Below, one piece after another: positions 32,181 through 39,494 of a DNA stretch of 46,827 bases. Source of the DNA: SAR116 cluster bacterium AG-337-N21 (GTDB lineage Bacteria > Pseudomonadota > Alphaproteobacteria > Puniceispirillales > Marisalimonadaceae); contig QBZZ01000018.1 in assembly GCA_003282145.1 (NCBI GenBank), forward strand, positions 1 to 46,827, in the 5' to 3' direction. Position 1 is the stretch's first letter. Every line of letters begins with the position of its first letter. A program made the position numbers and the translations under genes. Under the pieces are notes generated by a model. The model had not been told where the DNA came from and made no database searches. It saw nothing but the letters and a program-made list of their open reading frames with translations.

Positions 32181-33053
32181 ATGTATAGTTTAAATTTACA
32201 TCTTATTGTTTTTATAATTATTGCTTTAGTATCAACGATAAGCATTGCTAAAGATAACAGGTCTACAGTCCCTAATCTTCAAAATCCTTCTATAGCACAG
32301 ATTAAGCAAAATTCCACAACAGGCCTTATGGTTAGAAAAAATAGTGACAATTGGGATGATTTTGTAAGGGTAGGAACAATTGCTACAAAATCACAAATCT
32401 GTGAGGTATTTAGTCATCCTTTCTTTAAGGGTCCTTTGAAGAATCATGAGTTGTTGGATACAATGAATGGTCATTTTCGTTGGGATGGAATTGAAGCATC
32501 AACTTTATGGATAAACAAAAAATTTAAAGATGCAAATGCTAAAAAATCTAGAGGTCTTAGCATAAATAAAAATACTTTGACAATTGCGGATCGAAACTTT
32601 TCTGATTGCCTAAAACAAATCAAAATAAAAAATCTAAAGTTATTTAATTTTATTAAATATAGTTTTCTACATTATTTAAAAGATGATTATTGTCTTGAAC
32701 AAAGGTTTAAAATTAAAAAGAAAGTTGATGATAATGGCAATATTACTGAAGAACGTATTCCATTAAAAAAGAAATCTTGTATTCACTTCAATTACAATAG
32801 TGGAGATTACTCTTACTGGAACAGTACTACATTTGTACTTATGCTTGTTTGGAAAGAGGCGCATCCAGTACTTTCCAAAATTTTTGAAAATGGTAATGAG
32901 GTTATGAATGTTCGTCTTATAAAACGTAACAAATTAATTGAGCAAAAACGACTTGCTGAAGAAAAGAATAAAGGTGAACTTCAAAAACAAAAAAAACTTG
33001 ATAATACAAAAAACAACTTTGGCTTGCTTACAAATCCCGCAACAAAACGTTAA
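32181..33053 (+). CDS. Exported protein with C-terminal coiled coil
   Basis: The 290-residue protein has a signal peptide (cleavage near ISIA-KD, residue 23), a globular part with several cysteines (SQICEV, SDCLKQI, DYCLEQ, KSCIHF), and a charged helix at the end (LIEQKRLAEEKNKGELQKQKKL) resembling the SKRLAEEEKQKR repeats of the caspase at 39495. It could be the N-terminal part of a former caspase-type protein that lost its protease. The stop overlaps the next ATG (TAATG), so three genes here are probably one operon. No family recognised. Confidence 0.6.
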   Translation: MYSLNLHLIVFIIIALVSTISIAKDNRSTVPNLQNPSIAQIKQNSTTGLMVRKNSDNWDDFVRVGTIATKSQICEVFSHPFFKGPLKNHELLDTMNGHFRWDGIEASTLWINKKFKDANAKKSRGLSINKNTLTIADRNFSDCLKQIKIKNLKLFNFIKYSFLHYLKDDYCLEQRFKIKKKVDDNGNITEERIPLKKKSCIHFNYNSGDYSYWNSTTFVLMLVWKEAHPVLSKIFENGNEVMNVRLIKRNKLIEQKRLAEEKNKGELQKQKKLDNTKNNFGLLTNPATKR

Positions 33054-33349
33054 TGGAACAGGTTTACAATTTTTCTACAACTGGAGACTTAGAGGGGACA
33101 CAATATAATTATTGGGTTGAATTTAAAAAATGTGTACTTTCAAATCGTAGACAGAGTATTGATAACAGGAATATCAATATGACTGCTTTCAGAATATATT
33201 CAGAAATTAAAAAAAATCAAAAAATTAAGATGATATCGTCCGATGGGAAATTTTATTTTTCAACATATGCAAATATTCCAATAGACAGATTACAAAAAGC
33301 ATGGAAATTGGCATTTAATAACTGTCCTGGAAAATCCTCGAGATTTTAG
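33053..33349 (+). CDS. Small protein coupled to the 32181 gene
   Basis: The 98-residue protein starts inside the stop of the previous gene. It has no clear signal peptide. Its end (IPIDRLQKAWKLAFNNCPGK) resembles the end of the next protein (ATKERYDRAYSDLIKECPG), so the two share a domain whose last helix ends in a conserved C-P-G. Function unknown. Confidence 0.55.
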   Translation: MEQVYNFSTTGDLEGTQYNYWVEFKKCVLSNRRQSIDNRNINMTAFRIYSEIKKNQKIKMISSDGKFYFSTYANIPIDRLQKAWKLAFNNCPGKSSRF

Positions 33350-33356
33350 TAATCTT

Positions 33357-33905
33357 ATGAAAAAATATTCAGAAATTTTGATTTTTATATTTACGTTTAT
33401 CTTTTTAAATTTAAATATCAAGCTAGTTAATTCATCAATCATCAGTGATGAAGGCCCAAATGATATAACTGTTTATAAGGCTTTTGGATTTATACTATTT
33501 GGAAATGAAGGCTTCTTAAATAAGGATGTAGAAAACATTACCAGTGATGGATGCATTATTACATTTGAAACCACCTATCCAATGTATAGTCATGCATTTA
33601 AACGAATTTATGTTAAATATGATTTGAACAAAGCTATTTGGAAATCTACAGTGTATAAAATGAATCAATTAAAAAAACCTACAGAACTTCACATATATGG
33701 AATAAAAGGATTAAAGGAATTAAAATATTCTCATAATTTTAAAACTAAAGAGGAATTAAATATTGCTGCTTCTTTGTTAAGTTTACCAGTAGGGCCACAA
33801 AAAAGTATCAAAATAAAATTACCAGATTATGCTACTAAAGAAAGATACGATAGGGCATATTCTGACTTGATAAAAGAATGCCCTGGAATAACCTTAAAAT
33901 ACTAG
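33357..33905 (+). CDS. Exported protein sharing a C-P-G domain with its neighbour
   Basis: The 182-residue protein has a signal peptide (cleavage near LVNSS) and a mature part with IYVKYDLNKAIWKS and a C-terminal helix ending ECPGITLKY, similar to the preceding protein. The 7-base gap indicates co-translation. A caspase tail relic follows 60 bases behind, so this trio occupies the place that the variable front part of a caspase gene has elsewhere. No family recognised. Confidence 0.6.
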   Translation: MKKYSEILIFIFTFIFLNLNIKLVNSSIISDEGPNDITVYKAFGFILFGNEGFLNKDVENITSDGCIITFETTYPMYSHAFKRIYVKYDLNKAIWKSTVYKMNQLKKPTELHIYGIKGLKELKYSHNFKTKEELNIAASLLSLPVGPQKSIKIKLPDYATKERYDRAYSDLIKECPGITLKY

Positions 33906-33965
33906 GGTAGTTAATTAAAAATTATTTTAGTCAAATTATTTAATTTTGATACTTCTTCAAGCTAA

Positions 33966-34019
33966 CAAATACCTGAACTAAAAAGTGATAAAGACAAAGT
34001 CCTTGTGAAGTTTAACTAG
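33966..34019 (+). pseudogene. Caspase-gene tail relic 3
   Basis: The codons read QIPELKSDKDKVLVKFN and TAG, the end of the caspase family (PELKGDKDRVLVQFN). Upstream the match fades after ACTTCTTCAAGCTAACAAA, which corresponds to the QSSGSQT codons with a small deletion. Confidence 0.8.
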
Positions 34020-34035
34020 GTCCATCATTATACAA

Positions 34036-34497
34036 TCATCCAGCCTTAATCATCCTTTTAAATCTAGCTTTATATTTATTTAAGTATTGGTTAATCATAT
34101 TAATATTCATTTTGATTATATTTGATTTTTCGAGAACCTTCAATCCTAGTATCCTATAGCAACGAATTACCTCTTGATATACCTCTGCAGTCCATTCGGG
34201 TTGCATGTAAATTGCGTCTACATTTGATGCTATAATATTTTCAGCTATTACAATATCTTCATTAGAACGATTACCCGATAATCCTTCACCATAAAAAGCT
34301 TTTATTGCAAGCTCAAAAGCATCAATAAAATTTTTCTCATTTTCAAGGTCTCTTAACTCTGAGGCTCCATCACCGATTACTACACCAGCACAAGCAGAGA
34401 TGTTATCCAATTCATTTGAATATGATTGTTTTATAAAAGTTAAAAATACAAAAATAATTGTTAGTATTAACCTTAATTTAGAAAAATAATTAACCAT
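34036..34497 (-). CDS. Small exported helical protein
   Basis: The 153-residue protein has a signal peptide (cleavage near SYS-NE) and a helical mature part with two cysteines (SACAGV and IRCYRI) and EVYQEVIRCYRILGL. I recognise no family. It is the last gene of the leftward operon that begins with the TPR-protease at 38045, although 139 bases separate it from the previous gene. It probably works in the periplasm with the other exported products. Confidence 0.6.
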   Translation of the reverse strand: MVNYFSKLRLILTIIFVFLTFIKQSYSNELDNISACAGVVIGDGASELRDLENEKNFIDAFELAIKAFYGEGLSGNRSNEDIVIAENIIASNVDAIYMQPEWTAEVYQEVIRCYRILGLKVLEKSNIIKMNINMINQYLNKYKARFKRMIKAG

Positions 34498-34636
34498 TGT
34501 AATAATTTATTTGAATTTAAATTTAGCAAAAAGTTTTACACTTTTTATTAATTCTTCCCCTATTTAGTCATAAATATAGAATGCAAATAAAGTGTAACCA
34601 TAACCACGAAGGAAAATATCTTTAAATTATCAAACT

Positions 34637-35038
34637 TTAACCTTGAGATTTTAAACCGTTCATTAATTGCATTTCAAATTGCTTTATAAGTTTTTTATCG
34701 GCTGCATTGTTACAGTCAAATTGTTTTTTATTATATGATTGTGAAGTACCATTCCATATAACTTTTTTTTCCATAGCCACTGACTTTGCATCAAAGTAAG
34801 AATACAAAAGTCCAAACATCATTTGTCCCATCTCAGGTTGAGTATAAAATAACTGACCAATTTGCTTAAATAAGGTTAATTCTAGATTTTTGGTTTTAAA
34901 ACACACTTCTGTTAGACCAGCTATACCACCCATTTGTTTATATTGGTCGGCAGCGGCACCTTGTGCATAAACGGTCTTTGATAAAAATAAAACTAAAAAT
35001 ATTATTGCACTAATTTTTAAATAATAAAATTTAAACAT
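34637..35038 (-). CDS. Small exported protein of the protease operon
   Basis: The 133-residue protein has a signal peptide (cleavage near VYA-QG) and a mature helical part with QMGGIAGLTEVCFKTKNLEL and a second cysteine (FDCNNAADKK). The LTEVC-TKNLELTLF-QIG pattern resembles small periplasmic proteins often found beside secreted proteases, but I cannot name a family. The gap to the LPP20-like gene upstream is 46 bases. Confidence 0.6.
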   Translation of the reverse strand: MFKFYYLKISAIIFLVLFLSKTVYAQGAAADQYKQMGGIAGLTEVCFKTKNLELTLFKQIGQLFYTQPEMGQMMFGLLYSYFDAKSVAMEKKVIWNGTSQSYNKKQFDCNNAADKKLIKQFEMQLMNGLKSQG

Positions 35039-35084
35039 GATAACTCCATTAATTTATTAGACTTGGACCTATAATATTACTTAA

Positions 35085-35699
35085 CTAATTATTTTTTCTT
35101 CTTTTATCAATCTCTGCTTCTAATTCAGCCATAGCTTTATCAGCATCCTTTTGAGTACTAAGAACTTCATCTTGCTTTATTTGATTTAATAAAGCCTGAT
35201 TAGCTTCACCTATAGGATATTCAACCAAAACATAAAATTGATACTTACTGCCCATGCTAAACGCGTCAGACTTGGTTTGTTTGTAACCAGTCAATTTTGC
35301 TTGAATAGTTGTATTTTTTGTAACAATTTCACTAGCCTGTTTTACTTGTTCATTTGCACCCATACCAGTGGATTTTAAAAAATCTTCCATACGTGAGGAT
35401 ATTTCACTATCAATGCTGTCAGCTAATTGACGTTTTGCATCAAGCACTGCTCTGTTTCTAGCCATATTCATGTTAGCAGATTCACCAGCTCCACATGCTG
35501 CTATGGCAAAATCACTAATAGGTGGGTTTAAACACCAATTTGGTATACTACTTACTGTCTTTTCAACCTTTTTCTCAACTTTTTCTATTTGGTCTTTGCG
35601 AATTTTTAGAGCAGCCTCTGGTGTTCCAGGTTTTGGTCCGCACGAAGTTAGTGTAAAAATAATTAAACCTGAGAATAAACAAATAATCTTTTTCATCAT
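35085..35699 (-). CDS. LPP20-like lipoprotein
   Basis: I start at the ATG at 35699, whose ATGA overlaps the stop of the preceding gene; a second ATG follows directly. The 204-residue protein has the lipobox FTLTSC-G (Cys near 20), then IPNWCLNPP, AACGAGESANM and a helix ARNRAVLDAKRQLADSIDS, the pattern of LPP20-family outer-membrane lipoproteins. A long helix rich in Glu and Lys closes it. LPP20 proteins are surface or periplasmic; many stand beside DUF4384 or CsgG-like genes. The place behind the DUF4384 gene fits. Likely anchored to the outer membrane. Confidence 0.75.
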   Translation of the reverse strand: MMKKIICLFSGLIIFTLTSCGPKPGTPEAALKIRKDQIEKVEKKVEKTVSSIPNWCLNPPISDFAIAACGAGESANMNMARNRAVLDAKRQLADSIDSEISSRMEDFLKSTGMGANEQVKQASEIVTKNTTIQAKLTGYKQTKSDAFSMGSKYQFYVLVEYPIGEANQALLNQIKQDEVLSTQKDADKAMAELEAEIDKRRKNN

Positions 35700-36535
35700 T
35701 TTTTCCTTAAGACTGAATATCCTATTTTTTGCATATACCAATTAGACTTACCCATATCATCTAGCCTAGTTAGTAACTCTATTACTTTTATCATGCTAAG
35801 TATTGCAAATTTTCTTTTAGTTGCAAGAACAATTATAAATTCTTGAGTTTCGTCTTTTTTAAGCTCTTCTGGAAATCCAATTGAAAGTGAATATTTATCG
35901 GAATTTTCTTTTGAAGGAATATTAAAATCATTTTGCAATAAATTCTCTTTGTCATAAAAATTTGGGTATAACCTAATATAATTTTCTTTATCTATATCTG
36001 GATACCATCCAAGAACATTAACATAAGCCTTTTGGGATAATTCTGCATTTATAATTAAATTTGTACCTTCAAAAAAACGTCTGCTATTACCAATTTCAGC
36101 ATTAACTATGAAGTCGGGGTCATGTTTACCATCAAACTTGATTGCCTCAGCTATTAATTTAACAACACAAAATTTATCATCCTTACCGCCACGACCTTTT
36201 TTAAGAACTTCAAAATTCTTTATAAACCCACCACTAATTGTGTTAAATGTACTCTGATATAGTTCACAATTAGCTTTGTCACCTGAATCTGTGCATGCTT
36301 CAATCTGGTTAGACCTTAAACTTTCTAAGCCAAGCTTTCTTAAAACATCATTTTTAGCTTCTAGTTCAGCTTTATCACAAGCCTCTTTTTTGGATGTTCT
36401 ATCATCCCAATATGACATTCCTTCTCCTTTTTTAGATTGGGCAACATCAGCAAAGGATGTAATTGAAAACAATATTAAAAGAATTGAAGTACTACTGACA
36501 AACAATAAATACGACAGAAGGTCGCATATGCTCAT
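35696..36535 (-). CDS. Exported DUF4384-domain protein
   Basis: I set the start at 36535 (MSICDLLSYLL), giving a signal peptide ending ITSFA-DV; the longer frame from 36568 overlaps the protease gene even more. Even so 44 bases overlap remains, read in another frame. The N-terminal part has a helix KKEACDKAELEAKNDVLRKLG reminiscent of LPP20-like domains. The C-terminal half (AYVNVLGWYPDIDKENYIRLYPN, then IPSKENSDKYSLSIGFPEE) is a DUF4384 beta domain, often attached to bacterial caspases and protein kinases. Here it is separate but lies in the same gene cluster as two caspases. It probably has a binding role in the periplasm. Confidence 0.75.
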   Translation of the reverse strand: MSICDLLSYLLFVSSTSILLILFSITSFADVAQSKKGEGMSYWDDRTSKKEACDKAELEAKNDVLRKLGLESLRSNQIEACTDSGDKANCELYQSTFNTISGGFIKNFEVLKKGRGGKDDKFCVVKLIAEAIKFDGKHDPDFIVNAEIGNSRRFFEGTNLIINAELSQKAYVNVLGWYPDIDKENYIRLYPNFYDKENLLQNDFNIPSKENSDKYSLSIGFPEELKKDETQEFIIVLATKRKFAILSMIKVIELLTRLDDMGKSNWYMQKIGYSVLRKK

Positions 36536-38045
36536 AAATTTGAGATGCATCATATTTTCCATATTCATTTATATTTGCTTTTATTGGCATATTAAGAAAA
36601 TTTCTGACTACTTGACCAGATATTCCAACATTTACATCTTCAGGAATAAAGCCGTCAGTTTTTAAAATTTCACTTTTATCTAATTTTCCTACTGAAATTC
36701 CAATAATTTGACCTTTATCATTAAAAATCGGACCACCACTATTTCCTTTGTTCATTTTAGCAGTTATTTGAAATTGCCCTGTTATCTCTCCGAAACCAGA
36801 TGTTTTACTTACTATACCCTGAGATATTGAAGGATTATATCTGCCTAGTATAGATGACATAGGATAACCCATCATATAGATTTGTTCTCCTGGTTTTGGC
36901 TTTTTAATATCATCTGTAGATAAACTATAATTAGATGGAAATGGCTTTTTCAGCTTTAATAAAGCTAAATCTATGTTTTCATCTGCTGGAACTTCAACAG
37001 ACTCTACTTCTCTTACTTTTCCTAAGCCATTACGAACAACAATATATTTAGAATCTTCAATCACATGTCTATTTGTCACAATCCATTTTCCATCATTTAA
37101 AATAACTCCACTACCTGTATAAGTTGGTTTATTCTTATCAACAAATATTTCCTCTGGTCTTGTTTCTGGTTTTAAAGTTGCTCTTTTGGGTAATGCTAAT
37201 TTAGGTTGGGGTGAATTTGGTTTGTTCTCAATTTTCTTTTTTTCTATTTTTTCTTTTTCAATACGTTCACTTTTTCTAATGCCATTAACCTTGGGCAAAG
37301 CTGCAGTGTTCAACCATGAAACAATTTGTTCTGCTCTAAGAATATTCCCGGATTTGCGAAACATATCTGATGCTTCACTTCTAAGTCTTACTGCTTCTTT
37401 TATATTTCCTTCTATCCAAAATATTTTTCCTAGTAAGTCAGTTGTTGCAGCGTCAGACTTTTGTTCTTGTAATGCATTAGTAATAATATTTCTTGCCTCC
37501 TTGAGACTTCCTTGTCTTAGTTTGGAACTCGCGTAGGCTCTTACTGACATAAGAGAATTATGACTTGCTAGAATGGCCTTTTTAAAATGCACTTCTGCTT
37601 TCTTTATTTGACCGTAATCTGCAAATACTAATCCTAGTGCTAATTTAGCCTCAACTAAATCTGGATTTTCAGTAAGGGCCTTTTCAGCATATTTTTTTGC
37701 ATCTAATAAATTACCTAGCTTTATAGCTGACATTGACATACCTGCATAAGCTAAATCATCCGTAGATACTGAAGTAAAAGTTGCTTTTTCAAAAAAGGTA
37801 AATGCTTTTGCAGGTTGTTCTAGGGCTAAATATATTTTACCGATTAAAATCTGGCTTCTTGCAGAAAGTTTGGCTTCATCATTTTGTATTAACTTCAAAT
37901 CAGAAAAAGCCTTGTCAATATTTTCATCGTTTATTAATTTATTTATAACTAAATATTGATTTTCTGTAATCGCGTATGCTTTTATACTTGATGATACTAG
38001 TATGAGGAATGATATGATTAATTTTAGAAATTTATAATTGGACAT
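36492..38045 (-). CDS. Exported TPR and trypsin-like serine protease
   Basis: I start at the ATG at 38045, which begins the signal peptide (SNYKFLKLIISFLILVSSSIKAYA). The 517-residue protein has TPR-like helices from about 30 to 250, a charged linker (255-305), and a trypsin-like (Do/S1C-type) domain with the triad H327 (TNRHVIE), D359 (NIDLALLK) and S436 (GNSGGP). No PDZ domain is seen; the last 60 residues hold GISGQVVRNFL. It should be a periplasmic protease whose TPR part selects partners. It heads the leftward operon, and its start is 3 bases from that of the divergent lipoprotein gene. All catalytic residues are present. Confidence 0.85.
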   Translation of the reverse strand: MSNYKFLKLIISFLILVSSSIKAYAITENQYLVINKLINDENIDKAFSDLKLIQNDEAKLSARSQILIGKIYLALEQPAKAFTFFEKATFTSVSTDDLAYAGMSMSAIKLGNLLDAKKYAEKALTENPDLVEAKLALGLVFADYGQIKKAEVHFKKAILASHNSLMSVRAYASSKLRQGSLKEARNIITNALQEQKSDAATTDLLGKIFWIEGNIKEAVRLRSEASDMFRKSGNILRAEQIVSWLNTAALPKVNGIRKSERIEKEKIEKKKIENKPNSPQPKLALPKRATLKPETRPEEIFVDKNKPTYTGSGVILNDGKWIVTNRHVIEDSKYIVVRNGLGKVREVESVEVPADENIDLALLKLKKPFPSNYSLSTDDIKKPKPGEQIYMMGYPMSSILGRYNPSISQGIVSKTSGFGEITGQFQITAKMNKGNSGGPIFNDKGQIIGISVGKLDKSEILKTDGFIPEDVNVGISGQVVRNFLNMPIKANINEYGKYDASQIYEHMRPSVVFIVCQ

Positions 38046-38048
38046 ATT

Positions 38049-39347
38049 ATGACCTTTAAACAATTTTTTTACAATTTTATCAAAACTATGCTTTTAACTC
38101 TCTTATTGAGTTCATGCCAAACTCCAAAATACTCCAAAGTAAAAAGCTTTAGTAAGTCTAAAAATATTCTGCCTGAAGTTCAATATTCACTTTCAGAAAA
38201 TTTTAACCCAAATAATATTAATTGTATAGCTATTGGGAAAATCAAAGATAATTCTAATGTAAATGAATACAAATCTTTAGATAAAGTTAGTTTAATTAGG
38301 CATGCCATCTATGGACATTTATCTCCTAAAAATTATCAGGATATTGAGCTTCATAAAGTAGCTTTTGTTATGAAATCTTCAAATACCAATCAATTAATAT
38401 TAAAGAATTTAGATTGTGATGCATTATTAGAAGGAACTATAACTGAATTTAAAAATGATTTTTATGTAGCTTATTCTTCTACAAATGTAGGTCTTAGCTT
38501 GTTTTTAAAAGATAAAAATAATCAAGTCCTCTGGAAATCAAGTCATACAGCAAAATCTAGAGCAGGTTCCATACCTTTTTCTCCAATAGGATTGGCTACT
38601 GGTTTGTTCTCAGCTTCAAGTAATACAGAAGAAGAAGTCGCCTTTCAAATGATTGACACTGTTGTAAGGCGTGTTTTAAAAACACTTCCTGAAACAACTA
38701 ATGTTGAAAATAAAAACCAATTAAAATATGCGGTCATCCCGGAAACCAAGTCAAGTAAGACATCTTCCAAAAAGGTTATTAAAAAGCAAAAGTCTCCAAG
38801 CGTTTTGTTTGCATCTGGTCAATATGGTCAAGCAATAGAGTTAATCAATATAAACTTAAAATCAAACGTTGATAACCATAAACTTATATTCCTTAAAGGT
38901 CGTTCGCAATTAATGCTAAATCAACATGAAAAAGCAGTATCAACATTCTTAGATGCACTAGCTATTAAAATGGATAGTGATTACTTGAATGGTCTTGGAT
39001 ATGCCTATTCAAAATTAAAACAACCAAATAAAGCTCTTGCAGCTTATAACAAAGCTATTTTAATAAACAATAAAAATAGCTATGCTTATTTTAATTCAGG
39101 TTTGTTATTAGAGAATGAGGGAAATGTAAAAAGAGCTGCAGATTACTTTTATTCTGCTGGTACAAGCTCTCTTCTAAACAAAGATTTTTTAAAAGCTAAT
39201 AATTCACACGATGCACTTGAGAGATTATCAAAGAGTGAGAGCGTAATCTTAGAAAAGTCTAATAAATTAGGAAGTCTGATAAAAGAGTTAAGTGATGATA
39301 AAGATGATGATTTTAAAATTATAAAAATTAATACAAATGGAGATTAA
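38049..39347 (+). CDS. GNA1162-like (DUF799) TPR lipoprotein
   Basis: The 432-residue protein has the lipobox LLLSSC (Cys23 from this start; an ATG at 38088 is a possible alternative). Residues about 45-210 resemble the GNA1162/DUF799 lipoprotein domain: NCIAIGKIKDN, DCDALLEGTITEF and LSLFLKDKNNQVLWKSSHTA. Residues 255-400 are TPR repeats (FLKGRSQLMLNQHEKAVSTF, NGLGYAYSKLKQPNKALAAY). It would sit at the outer membrane, facing the periplasm, and bind partners through the TPR. It heads the rightward operon with the caspases and likely forms the anchor or sensor part of that system. Confidence 0.75.
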   Translation: MTFKQFFYNFIKTMLLTLLLSSCQTPKYSKVKSFSKSKNILPEVQYSLSENFNPNNINCIAIGKIKDNSNVNEYKSLDKVSLIRHAIYGHLSPKNYQDIELHKVAFVMKSSNTNQLILKNLDCDALLEGTITEFKNDFYVAYSSTNVGLSLFLKDKNNQVLWKSSHTAKSRAGSIPFSPIGLATGLFSASSNTEEEVAFQMIDTVVRRVLKTLPETTNVENKNQLKYAVIPETKSSKTSSKKVIKKQKSPSVLFASGQYGQAIELININLKSNVDNHKLIFLKGRSQLMLNQHEKAVSTFLDALAIKMDSDYLNGLGYAYSKLKQPNKALAAYNKAILINNKNSYAYFNSGLLLENEGNVKRAADYFYSAGTSSLLNKDFLKANNSHDALERLSKSESVILEKSNKLGSLIKELSDDKDDDFKIIKINTNGD

Positions 39348-39348
39348 A

Positions 39349-39426
39349 ATGAAAAGAGACCTTCTAAAAATGACTGTAATTTTATCAGCTTTATTAATAA
39401 CCCAAGGTTGCGTATCAATCTTTTAA
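39349..39426 (+). CDS. 25-residue lipoprotein
   Basis: The ATG comes one base after the stop of the TPR lipoprotein. The peptide is a bare lipoprotein signal (KRDLLKMTVILSALLITQGC) plus VSIF, so the mature form would be a lipidated pentapeptide. A tight link to the upstream gene and a textbook lipobox-like end support it. The length leaves some doubt. It may resemble entericidin-type small lipoproteins. Confidence 0.5.
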   Translation: MKRDLLKMTVILSALLITQGCVSIF

Positions 39427-39494
39427 TTATATGTTGAAATTTTTCTAAATTTATATTTAACTTGTTAACTCAATAAAACTTTAATGAGTTTTTT

